Under the pieces are notes generated by a model. It saw only the letters and a program-made list of their open reading frames with translations, did no database searches and was not told the DNA's origin. From an uncultured Clostridia bacterium (GTDB lineage Bacteria > Bacillota > Clostridia > Oscillospirales > CAG-272), in the NCBI GenBank assembly GCA_947627815.1, contig CANQXN010000008.1, forward strand, positions 1-23,429: 23,429 nucleotides of DNA. Direction: 5' to 3'. Below are positions 8,501 through 14,704 of the stretch, one piece after another (the stretch's first letter is position 1; each line of letters opens with the position of its first letter). The translations under genes were made by a program, and so were the position numbers.

Positions 8501-9099
8501 TGGGACCCGGCGAAACCGGCACCGTGACCATCACCTTCAAGAGTACCGACGGCGCCGAAAAATCCCTCTACATCGACCGCACCGAAGGCTGCGGCATGTT
8601 CTGGTACATCGACGAGACCGCTTTCGCGGACGCCATGAACAGCTTGAAAGAGGGCAACTTCAACATTCAGCAATACAATGAATCGCATTTTATCGGCACC
8701 ATCAACGCCCCCGAAGGCAAAACTTCGGTCTTTACCACCATTCCCTATGAGGAATATTGGGAGGTTCTGGTGGACGGTCAACCGGTCGAAACCTATATGA
8801 CCTGCGCGGCGCTTGTCGGCTTCGATCTGCCTTCCGCCGGCGAGCATACGATTGAAATCGAATATCGGTCACAGCCTTTGTTTAAAGGCATGATTTTGTG
8901 CGGTATCGGAGCGCTTCTCTTTGCCGGCTGGATCACGGTCGACTTTGTCTTCTTGCGGAAAAAGCGCGCTTCGCTGCCCGCCCTCGATTACGACTGCTAC
9001 AGCGAAGGCGATTACCAAAGCGATGAATACGACGAAGAAATCATCGAAAAGAAAGACAAAAAAGACAAAAAAAGCAAAAAAAATAAGAACCGAAAATAA
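5584..9099 (+). CDS. yfhO: YfhO family multi-pass membrane glycosyltransferase (GT-C type)
   Basis: The 1171-residue protein starts at the ATG following AAGGGAG, inside the end of the DUF951 gene; the frame is open upstream but lacks a comparable ribosome binding site. It begins with a lysine-rich cytoplasmic segment (to about residue 65). A first membrane helix then leads to the conserved external VLDLNGQYVYFFEALR stretch at about 97-112, where D99 is a candidate catalytic residue. Many membrane helices follow to about residue 600. A large external domain ends with IPYEEYWEVLVDGQPV. A final helix near 1100-1120 precedes an acidic then lysine-rich tail (KKDKKDKKSKK). Bacillus and Listeria YfhO homologues add sugars to lipoteichoic acid using an undecaprenyl-phosphate sugar donor. 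The acceptor here is unknown. A terminator follows directly. Confidence 0.92.
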   Translation: MDNANESKAFEEADKTAGQAPQRKKKKEKQPPAPDSFRGKLYARWEKFKQSKFGLALQRHFAKYGYLYCSFIMPSALFMMIFIVQGTYPINNSSVLVLDLNGQYVYFFEALRKAIYGDASLLYSWCGSLGSEFLGVYAYYLASPLSYLVALFPETAMTEAIMVIELIKCGLCGLTMALYLKKTRPRANEMITIAIATMYALCAFGVVMAHNTMWIDALIWLPMITLGIESLINRGRFILLTASLAMSLLSNFYIGYMTCIYVFVYFFYYYFFASHRASTACVEVKAPGDNNFYGERFHFIKTFARMGGAAVIAVLLAAVIILPTAYSLSLGKSEFSTTDWSFVLFRTDASKNLFFKITPLDFITKMFIASYDTVRRDLVYNGISYPGLPFLYCGMLALLLVPAYFLSKRVNRRQKVGAGLILGFFFLSMLISPIDIIWHGFQNPNWLNFRYAFMFSFLMLVFSHRALELWHTVKFKKTVITAAVWGALVLLCAFFTPKMFDRSYARREALFILLPLAFLGVYVLMHFFLLRVRKNAVARASVLATLAVVICVEMFIGALLNSTSLGEDVTFSPKYTRKDGSWLEGYDNFLDKLRPTVNRIQETDNSFYRMEKGDGYLLSDPVRVFRKYDDNYALNMRGVTGSTSTLNARTIKFLQRIGYVSTSNISRYKGGSAVTDSLLGMKYLIYSMDMPQKDFYLNAWPDADSYVVDCQDSKNTFLYTYLNEYALSLAYAADAQIKDYNITDSPSPLVTVNNLISALLGKEVEVYKNMPSTFLCETGVTHSASAYSETLFDKYGEEIPAKDKDGNPLYSSEYEYPLLSVRIYNQSDFEAIVRAEREKNPDATYEKSIAAEAKERYDAYLETIEKYKNDQAVTRSEKTSTPYHTFNFSPKKNEDGSFVKDDQGNILYPSVTFTFTTPDTLPENSEIFFSIPTKYSRECYWTFTSDKEGAASTSGTYYSTDDRSDCLQIMALMGPGETGTVTITFKSTDGAEKSLYIDRTEGCGMFWYIDETAFADAMNSLKEGNFNIQQYNESHFIGTINAPEGKTSVFTTIPYEEYWEVLVDGQPVETYMTCAALVGFDLPSAGEHTIEIEYRSQPLFKGMILCGIGALLFAGWITVDFVFLRKKRASLPALDYDCYSEGDYQSDEYDEEIIEKKDKKDKKSKKNKNRK

Positions 9100-9106
9100 A
9101 GAAAGC

Positions 9107-9135
9107 CGGGGACGGGCAACCGTCCCCGTTTTTTT
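9107..9135 (+). terminator. Intrinsic terminator after yfhO
   Basis: A nine-base-pair stem (CGGGGACGG / CCGTCCCCG) closes a GCAA tetraloop and is followed by seven T. It starts only eight bases after the stop codon. Confidence 0.95.
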
Positions 9136-9171
9136 CGAAAGAGTTTCCCGCCCCAAACGACAAATTCGGGC

Positions 9172-9200
9172 TGGACAAAGAAAGCATTTTATGGTATAAT
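9172..9200 (+). promoter_or_regulatory. Sigma-A promoter for the TauE/SafE gene
   Basis: TGGACA at 9172-9177 and TATAAT at 9195-9200 are spaced by 17 bases, with TGG before the -10. The start site would leave a leader of about 35 bases. Confidence 0.78.
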
Positions 9201-9241
9201 AGCTTAATTTCATTTTCCTGTTTGGCAGAGGATCCCCTTCT

Positions 9242-10009
9242 ATGTTTAAATTTCTCATTTGTTTTCTGGCCGGCATCGGCGCGGGGCTTGGCACCGGCTT
9301 TGCCGGCATGAGCGCCGCGGCGGTGATCAGCCCCATGCTCATCACCTTTTTAGATATGCCCGCCTATGAAGCGATCGGTATCGCCTTGGCGAGCGATGTT
9401 CTCGCCAGCGCCGTCAGCGCCTATACTTACGGCAGAAACAAGCACTTAGACATCAAAAACGGCTTCATCATGATGGTTGCCGTTCTCCTCTTTACCATGG
9501 TGGGAAGCTGGGTTGCCAGTCTTTTGCCCAATACCGCCATGGGGCATTTTTCGGTGGTCATGACCCTGCTTCTCGGGATCAAATTCATTGTCAAACCCAT
9601 CATGACCGAACGGCGGCGTCGGGAAGGCGTCGGCGCGAAAAAACGCTTTTTCCAGTCGGTCATCTGTGGCAGTATCGTTGGCTTCATCTGCGGCTTTGTC
9701 GGCGCGGGCGGCGGCATGATGATGCTGCTCCTGCTCACCGGCGTTTTAGGCTATGAGCTGAAAACTGCCGTCGGCACCAGCGTTTTTATCATGACTTTCA
9801 CCGCGCTCACCGGCGCGGTCAGTCACTTTGCGATCGGCGGCGCCCCCGACCTTTGGTGCCTTGTCTTCTGCGTGGGGTCTACCCTGCTCTGGGCGCGCGT
9901 CGCCGCACTCTTTGCCAATCGCGCCCAACCCCGCACGCTGAACCGTGTGGTCGGTGTCGTTTTGGTCGTTTTGGGCGCCGCCATCCTCGCCGTGACCTAT
10001 ATAAAATAA
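9242..10009 (+). CDS. TauE/SafE family membrane permease (probable anion exporter)
   Basis: The 255-residue integral membrane protein matches the TauE/SafE (DUF81) family, which moves sulfite, sulfoacetate or similar organosulfur anions across the cytoplasmic membrane. The two family repeats are each marked by a glycine-rich helix start: GAGLGTGFAGMSAAAVISPM near residue 15 and GFVGAGGGMMMLLLLTGVLG near residue 158. About eight hydrophobic helices are visible. The cytoplasmic loop between the halves is basic (TERRRREGVGAKKR). Length is normal. The start is preceded by GAGGAT at nine to ten bases. It has its own promoter and no clear terminator after it. The substrate cannot be read from the sequence, and no sulfur-metabolism gene adjoins it. 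Confidence 0.9.
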   Translation: MFKFLICFLAGIGAGLGTGFAGMSAAAVISPMLITFLDMPAYEAIGIALASDVLASAVSAYTYGRNKHLDIKNGFIMMVAVLLFTMVGSWVASLLPNTAMGHFSVVMTLLLGIKFIVKPIMTERRRREGVGAKKRFFQSVICGSIVGFICGFVGAGGGMMMLLLLTGVLGYELKTAVGTSVFIMTFTALTGAVSHFAIGGAPDLWCLVFCVGSTLLWARVAALFANRAQPRTLNRVVGVVLVVLGAAILAVTYIK

Positions 10010-10153
10010 AGCGGAGGACTTCTCACGCTCACAGAAAGAAGATGCCACACAATACCGAATCTTCGCGACCTTGCTCGCTTTGTCGGGGTCGGCCGTTTGA
10101 CTTTTTCACCGGTTTAGGGGTGAAATCCTGAAAAAGCCTTTTGCGGGATATTA

Positions 10154-10162
10154 TGGGATAAT
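10154..10162 (+). promoter_or_regulatory. Possible extended -10 promoter for the HEPN-like gene
   Basis: TGG-GATAAT resembles the extended -10 elements elsewhere in the window and lies about 40 bases before the next start. No convincing -35 is found at 16-18 bases, so support is weak. Confidence 0.35.
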
Positions 10163-10199
10163 CGAAATTCGGCAAACAGAAAGGGCGGTACGATCGTTT

Positions 10200-10772
10200 A
10201 TGACATATACGGAAATTGACGCAGAAGAGGCACGGGAACAAAACAGTTTATTTCTTGAAGTGTTTAAAGATCTGGAAAAACTGTGCAATGAAATATATCG
10301 TCAAGACCACGGCGGGGTTTCCCGTTATATAGAAGACTTGGAAAGTTGCCTTACCAAGCTATACGAGCCGTCCTTTTCCTCTGATCTAAAAGAACTCAAA
10401 AACATTCGCCGCAAGCGCAATCAGTTGGCGCATGAAGCTCCTTGGGATGCGCCTTTGGCCACACAGGCCGACATCGATTTTGCGGTAACCTTTCGGGAAA
10501 AGATCTTCGCCCGAACCGATCCGTTGGCAGTATACAGAAAAAAGAAAGAAGAAGCCCAAAAGAGACAGCAGCAGACCCCCAAAAAGCCGCCGGCTGAAAC
10601 GGCAGCAAACGCCGCACCGCCGGTCAACGATCCCGCGGGATATATTCCTGTCGGCAATCGAAGAACTCCGCGACAAAGCCAATCCTATCGACCGATCGGC
10701 TGCGCCACCATGCTACTTGGTATTTTACTCCTGATCGCTTTGGTCGTCGTTTTCCTCATTCATCTGTCATAA
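10200..10772 (+). CDS. Hypothetical HEPN-like protein with C-terminal membrane anchor
   Basis: The 190-residue protein is not assigned to a named function. Residues 1-105 look helical and polar, with GGVSRYIEDLESC followed by LKELKNIRRKRNQLAHEAPW. The R73-N-Q-L-A-H78 string fits the RX4-6H motif of HEPN-fold proteins, many of which are RNases or nucleic-acid-binding partners. Short Clostridia proteins with a similar YIEDME...RN.IAHE layout are known to me as uncharacterised. Residues 115-165 form a charged, Pro/Gln-rich linker. Residues about 168-189 (a Met-Leu-Leu-Gly-rich stretch) form one transmembrane helix, so the N-terminal domain probably faces the cytoplasm from a tail anchor. The Shine-Dalgarno is weak (AAGGGCGG, about 12 bases away). 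It may be monocistronic, ending before the terminator at 10811. Confidence 0.7.
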   Translation: MTYTEIDAEEAREQNSLFLEVFKDLEKLCNEIYRQDHGGVSRYIEDLESCLTKLYEPSFSSDLKELKNIRRKRNQLAHEAPWDAPLATQADIDFAVTFREKIFARTDPLAVYRKKKEEAQKRQQQTPKKPPAETAANAAPPVNDPAGYIPVGNRRTPRQSQSYRPIGCATMLLGILLLIALVVVFLIHLS

Positions 10773-10810
10773 CTTGAGCCACGGCGGACGCTTTTTCGTC
10801 CCAAAGAGCA

Positions 10811-10855
10811 AAAACACCGGAGAGACCCTTGAGCCATCCGGTGTTTTGTTTTTTT
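10811..10855. terminator. Bidirectional terminator between the HEPN-like gene and the ugd remnant
   Basis: AAAACACCGG at 10811-10820 and CCGGTGTTTT at 10838-10847 form a perfect ten-base-pair stem with a 17-base loop. G and then seven T follow on the plus strand. On the minus strand the stem runs into TTTTT and then G, so it also ends the polysaccharide operon. Confidence 0.85.
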
Positions 10856-10870
10856 CACAACCTGTTTTCC

Positions 10871-11446
10871 TCAATCCCGTCTGAAGATATCCCTGGTATA
10901 TACCTTATCGGCCACATCGTCCAAGCAGGGATCATAGCGGTTGGCGATGATGGCGTTGGAGTCACGCTTGAATTTTTCGAGATCGTTCACCACAAGGCTT
11001 CCGAAGAAAGTCGTGCCGTCTTCCAGTGTCGGCTCATAAATAATCACCGTCGCGCCTTTGGCCTTGATCCGCTTCATAACGCCTTGAATCGAGGACTGAC
11101 GGAAGTTGTCGCTTCCCGTTTTCATGGTCAGGCGGTAGACGCCGACGGTCACATTACGCTCTTTTCCCTTGTTGTAGCTTTCGCTGTTTCTATAGGCACC
11201 CGCCATGTCCAACACGCGGTCGGCGATAAAGTCCTTGCGCGTGCGGTTCGATTCGACAATCGCGAACATCATATTCTGCGGCACATCACGGTAATTTGCG
11301 AGGAGCTGTTTCGTATCCTTCGGCAGGCAGTAGCCGCCGTAGCCGAAAGAGGGGTTGTTGTAAAAGTCTCCGATGCGCGGATCGAGGCAGACGCCTGAAA
11401 CGAATGTCCATTGTATCCGGAATACTACTTTTCCTTTCTTCTTACT
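10871..11446 (-). pseudogene. ugd: 5'-truncated UDP-glucose 6-dehydrogenase (C-terminal part)
   Basis: Read on the minus strand, a frame open from 11446 matches UDP-glucose 6-dehydrogenase from about 11398 (GVCLDPRIGDFYNNPSFGYG) to its natural end VADKVYTRDIFRRD. The catalytic cysteine is present in GGYCLPKDTKQ, and the C-terminal UDP-binding domain looks intact (KTGSDNFRQSSIQGVMKRIK). The N-terminal NAD-binding Rossmann domain and most of the dimer helix, more than half of a usual protein of about 390-410 residues, are absent. Upstream of 11398 the frame encodes unrelated residues and meets a stop at 11447. No ribosome binding site precedes the fragment, although an internal GTG at 11284 could in principle start a 137-residue piece. 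The enzyme would make UDP-glucuronate; this copy cannot. The break coincides with the shift to AT-rich DNA. Confidence 0.88.
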
Positions 11447-11750
11447 CTATCATATGATTATCGCTATTACCACTCGATGAGAAATGTTTTCTATATTTGA
11501 TAACAGAACACAATAAAACCACAAACATCATCAGTTCCGATAAATTTCTCATTATAGCGACATTCACGATTGAAATTTCATCCACAATGTATAGGAATAA
11601 CAAACTAATAATTTTGGTTATGGCGCCGCACAGTGTAGCAAGATTAATCTGTTTTATTTTATCAATTGCCCCAAATGTAGGCCATCCAAGCATTGCCACC
11701 GGAAAGCTAATTACAATTACAGGCAACAAAAATCGAAAAACTGTCGCGGC
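11442..11750 (-). pseudogene. C-terminal relic of a second Wzx-type flippase
   Basis: On the minus strand the frame from 11750 to the stop at 11442 reads TVFRFLLPVIVISFPVAMLG, then GWPTFGAIDKIKQINLATL, ISLLFLYIVDEISIVNVAIM and a basic tail. This looks like the last helices of an oligosaccharide flippase (MATE/MVF superfamily), where a PxxxLGxPxxG-like segment is common near the end. A stop at 11751-11753 cuts the frame, and no start or upstream helices exist, so roughly three quarters of a usual 400-480 residue flippase is missing. It is not a piece of the intact flippase at 12107, whose own C-terminus differs. It lies 40 or so bases before the ugd fragment and is strongly AT-rich. Assignment rests on pattern recognition of the helices. 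Confidence 0.65.
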
Positions 11751-11887
11751 CTATGTGCAGGGATTGCCGCCTTCTTACGCTCTGGCATCCAATATGCTCG
11801 AATGTCCTGCGGAGATTTGTCGAGAATCTGGCGTTAAAATGTGAGGAAATCATTGCTGTTTTCAGATAGAATCATATAATCCCTCCT
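11717..11887 (-). pseudogene. Broken short ORF with a perfect ribosome binding site
   Basis: On the minus strand AGGAGGG (11887-11881) sits five bases before ATG at 11875. The frame reads MILSENSNDFLTF, then TAA at 11836-11834, and continues in the same frame as RQILDKSPQDIRAYWMPERK and KAAIPAHRP to a stop at 11717. The composition after the stop is more GC-rich than its surroundings. The PQDIRAYWMPERKKAAIP stretch is vaguely like the region preceding the catalytic domain of some secreted trypsin-like proteases, but this is too short to assign and no signal peptide is present. Frame overlap with the Wzx relic begins near 11750, which marks a second breakpoint. It may be the nonsense-mutated start of a gene that was cut by recombination. 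Confidence 0.4.
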
Positions 11888-11956
11888 TTGCTTTTATTTT
11901 AAATTGGGCGAAACAATGTATGCCTAATTCTTTTAGCACTCATGCTATATTCTTTT

Positions 11957-12106
11957 TTACTCTTGATTCACCGTTTCTCCCATATCATCGATAAACTTAT
12001 TTAAATAACTAACGCGCAAAACAAAATAGGTATTGACAAAAACACGGCGAATGTATTCTCCGTTCTTTCTCGGCAGGAACATAATATATTTACGCCCGTT
12101 TCTCAT
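11957..12106 (-). CDS. Possible 49-residue basic protein directly after wzx
   Basis: The ATG follows the wzx stop codon immediately (TAAATG) and is in the same frame as wzx. The 49-residue product begins MRNGRKYIMFLPRKNGEYIR and ends IDDMGETVNQE. It is basic and has no recognised domain. There is no clear Shine-Dalgarno, so expression would depend on termination-reinitiation. It may equally be the tail of a gene lost by rearrangement. Low confidence. Confidence 0.25.
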   Translation of the reverse strand: MRNGRKYIMFLPRKNGEYIRRVFVNTYFVLRVSYLNKFIDDMGETVNQE

Positions 12107-13510
12107 TTATCGTTTGATTAATTTCTTTATTTCACCCCAGTCTCTGCCAAAGAACGCAATACTAATTAAAATAAAAGCGCATAGATATAGGACGCCGCCC
12201 AACCAATATTTATCAATCCATGTACTTAAATAGAAAGCACAACCCATGAGTAACATATATATGGTGTCTTTATAACCATTTGAACATATTTTCCTCAGCC
12301 CCATTCGGGAATGCATATACCAGATAAATAGCGCAAATATAGATGCAACAGAAATGGCCTCCCTCGTTTTAAATATATAATATGCGAGCAAGTTTAAAGC
12401 GAAGGATACCGCGAGAGCCACCACACTTTTTTTAAAAAACTCCGCCGATTTTCCAAACACCTTGTAGTAATTGTGCATCACAACGGTTATCGATGAACTT
12501 ATCGCCAGCCCTGGCAAGATGATTCTGAAAATGGAGATTGAGTAAGAATATGATGGCAAAAACCATTCTATAAAATACCCCAAAGGGAAATAGACCAACA
12601 TAACGAAGAACACAAAAACAAACAGCACGGAATTAATATTTCTATAATTATCTTTGAGAACTTCCATACGAATGCGTTTGAACATTGGATAGATAACCAG
12701 AGATATAGCACTGGTAGCTACCGTTATCAAGGATAATATGCTATAGGCAAAAGCATATGTTGCATATTCCTCCATATCGAATAGCACATTGACAAACTGT
12801 CTGTCCAAAGATAAAAGTAAAGTGGAACAAAGATTTGCCAGCAGCAAAGGAAATCCTATTTTAGCAAGTGATGTGACCTCACGAAATGTTGTGGCGAGCC
12901 GCTCTCTTTTGCCAAAAATAATATCCCTATATGTTATTATATACCAAACCGCAAGTATTAGATTGATAGCAAAAAGTCCAATCAAATATATCTTATAAGT
13001 AACAACCGTGGCTTCTGTTTTATACAAAAAGAACAGCAATACAACGAATATAATATTTGACAGTGACTGCAATATTTTCCTGACTGAATATTCTTTGAAC
13101 CTTTGAGTTATTTGAGAGATTTGCTGAAAATATCCGGTTGCATTGGCGGGAAAGAGATTGACTCCCAAAAGGAGGAATATAAACTTGTAATCCGGTTCAT
13201 TCAAAAAGAGGGAAACCAACACGATGATAAATGTTATAGCCGCTTGCAGCAACGAATACCAGGCAAAGTAACTTCTAAAATGCTGCCGATCCAGATCTTC
13301 ATAGTCTTTCTCGCCGTATTTCAGCACAATACCATCTATAATACCGAGACTCAAAACGCCCAAATAATTGAAATACAGCGTAAAAGTTTTATAAAAACCA
13401 TAATCGGACACCGAAATTATTTTCGGAAGTAAAAATCCCACTACAACGCCAGACAGAATAGCTGCTATGTTGCTGATAATCACCTTAAAAATATTTTTTA
13501 AAGCTTTCAT
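12107..13510 (-). CDS. wzx: Wzx-type polysaccharide repeat-unit flippase
   Basis: The 467-residue protein is a polytopic membrane protein of the oligosaccharide flippase family (MVF/MATE superfamily). It opens with ALKNIFKVIISNIAAILSG and FLLPKIISVSDYGFYKTFTL, a typical start in which the first helix leads to the conserved YGxY/F segment. About 12-14 hydrophobic helices follow, and the chain ends with a short basic tail WGEIKKLIKR. It would turn the undecaprenyl-diphosphate-linked repeat unit across the membrane for Wzy. The length is normal. The ATG lies nine bases after the upstream glycosyltransferase stop. It is the last intact gene of the locus in transcription order, and all downstream pieces are fragments. 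A TTGACA-like box at 12033 on the opposite strand appears fortuitous. Confidence 0.88.
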   Translation of the reverse strand: MKALKNIFKVIISNIAAILSGVVVGFLLPKIISVSDYGFYKTFTLYFNYLGVLSLGIIDGIVLKYGEKDYEDLDRQHFRSYFAWYSLLQAAITFIIVLVSLFLNEPDYKFIFLLLGVNLFPANATGYFQQISQITQRFKEYSVRKILQSLSNIIFVVLLFFLYKTEATVVTYKIYLIGLFAINLILAVWYIITYRDIIFGKRERLATTFREVTSLAKIGFPLLLANLCSTLLLSLDRQFVNVLFDMEEYATYAFAYSILSLITVATSAISLVIYPMFKRIRMEVLKDNYRNINSVLFVFVFFVMLVYFPLGYFIEWFLPSYSYSISIFRIILPGLAISSSITVVMHNYYKVFGKSAEFFKKSVVALAVSFALNLLAYYIFKTREAISVASIFALFIWYMHSRMGLRKICSNGYKDTIYMLLMGCAFYLSTWIDKYWLGGVLYLCAFILISIAFFGRDWGEIKKLIKR

Positions 13511-13519
13511 TTCCGGATA

Positions 13520-14701
13520 TCACCATTCAATTTTACGAACTTTTTCAATTATCTTTTTGTGCTCTTTTATATTTTTTCGTGCAATTTTTAATGCGTCCTC
13601 GATATCCGCAACGCCGTTGTAAGCATGTCTTCCTCTCAATACCTGCATGACAAATCTCCAACACTTCTGAATGAAATAACGGTTTGACAGTCGCCTTGCG
13701 GATTTTGCAAGAAGTCTTTCGGCCTTTTTAAGATCACAGCCCGTTTTATTGGCATAAAAATCAGCCATTCGTGCTTGGAACGCAGGGCATCTTCTTACAA
13801 TGTGCGCCAAAAGTGCAAAACATTCATCGTCAGTAAGGTGAACAGATTTGCCGTTTTCTTTGTAAGCCTTGAAGGCAGTCTCCGCCCAGATCGTATCAAC
13901 CGAATACACGCGCGGTATCTCTTCATCCCACTCATAGTGCTCATGACCTCTGAAGTGCGGTGCATTGCTCAATTCCCCTGTATGCCGCCCCGTAAGAGAA
14001 TCGGCGGAACCGCTTTTCGCACAAGTTCCGGGCAAAGTAAACGGCGTACTGATGTATAAAATACGATCTATATAGAGCGATAGCGCCACTGCACTATAAA
14101 TATCGGGGGTTAAACCTCCGAAATAATGTCCCGTTTTCTCTTTCACAAGATCAAACTTTTCTCTTTTAATAATCCCGTGATAAATTTTAGGAAAACTGTA
14201 TTTCTGATAATCATAAAAACCGTTTCTGACCATGGTATCCCATGCGAACGCAGTTGACAATATCTTTATATGCTTTTTTTGTTTTCTAACGATCAGTTTA
14301 CCGCTGTTTTTTGAAACGGCGTTGGGCCACATATACGCCGTTTGCGTAGCAAATACAGCTGCTTCTACCCCCTTTTCTCTCAGTGCGTCAGTTAACTCGA
14401 CAATTTCCGGGAACACACAGTCATCATCACCAATGGTAATTAAGTAATCGCCGTTGGACAGTTCAACGCCCTTTTCGAAGTTGGCACAAAAAGACAGACA
14501 ATCTTTCGTGTATGAATATTTTAACTTCACCCCATCTATTTGATTTTTCAACATTTCCCGGAGTGAAGAATCGTCGCTATTATCCTGAACTACAATTTCA
14601 AACTTGTCCGAGTGAAAATTCAACAGCGCTGAAATACATCTAAACGCATATTGCTGTCTATTCTTGGTCGGAATAATGATAGATAATTTTTGATCATACA
14701 T
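13520..14701 (-). CDS. Family 2 glycosyltransferase with C-terminal extension
   Basis: The 393-residue protein has a GT-A fold N-terminal domain. The start KLSIIIPTKNRQQYAFRCIS is followed by EIVVQDNSDDSS at about 35-46 and the nucleotide-sugar and metal-binding DDD motif at 92-94 in LITIGDDDCVF. The region after about residue 250 has no recognised domain and is rich in basic helices near the end (RKNIKEHKKIIEKVRKIEW). This could let the soluble enzyme rest on the inner membrane face. Sugar donor and acceptor cannot be deduced. The gene is separated by only three bases from the reductase gene upstream and by nine from wzx downstream, so it is clearly within the operon. A weak AGGGA lies about 11 bases before the ATG. 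The enzyme probably adds one sugar of the repeat unit in the cytoplasm. Confidence 0.87.
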   Translation of the reverse strand: MYDQKLSIIIPTKNRQQYAFRCISALLNFHSDKFEIVVQDNSDDSSLREMLKNQIDGVKLKYSYTKDCLSFCANFEKGVELSNGDYLITIGDDDCVFPEIVELTDALREKGVEAAVFATQTAYMWPNAVSKNSGKLIVRKQKKHIKILSTAFAWDTMVRNGFYDYQKYSFPKIYHGIIKREKFDLVKEKTGHYFGGLTPDIYSAVALSLYIDRILYISTPFTLPGTCAKSGSADSLTGRHTGELSNAPHFRGHEHYEWDEEIPRVYSVDTIWAETAFKAYKENGKSVHLTDDECFALLAHIVRRCPAFQARMADFYANKTGCDLKKAERLLAKSARRLSNRYFIQKCWRFVMQVLRGRHAYNGVADIEDALKIARKNIKEHKKIIEKVRKIEW

Positions 14702-14704
14702 GGC

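Noticed and set aside
8038..8847. Long open minus-strand frame (269 codons) opposite yfhO
   Set aside because: It lies wholly inside yfhO and its composition is that of an antisense shadow; no ribosome binding site or domain was recognised.
10104..10125. TTTCACC/GGTGAAA inverted repeat after the TauE/SafE gene
   Set aside because: Short stem with an eight-base loop and no T run; not convincing as a terminator or operator.
10829..11398. 189-codon plus-strand frame opposite the ugd remnant
   Set aside because: The minus strand matches UDP-glucose dehydrogenase residue by residue to its natural C-terminus, so the plus frame is a shadow.
12033..12059. TTGACA and TATTCT as a plus-strand promoter near the wzx 3' end
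   Set aside because: The spacer is only 15 bases and no plus-strand gene follows; it probably is chance in AT-rich DNA.
11400..12106. Insertion sequence as the cause of the gene fragments
   Set aside because: No transposase-like frame, terminal inverted repeats or target duplication was seen in the fragment zone; homologous or illegitimate recombination fits better.
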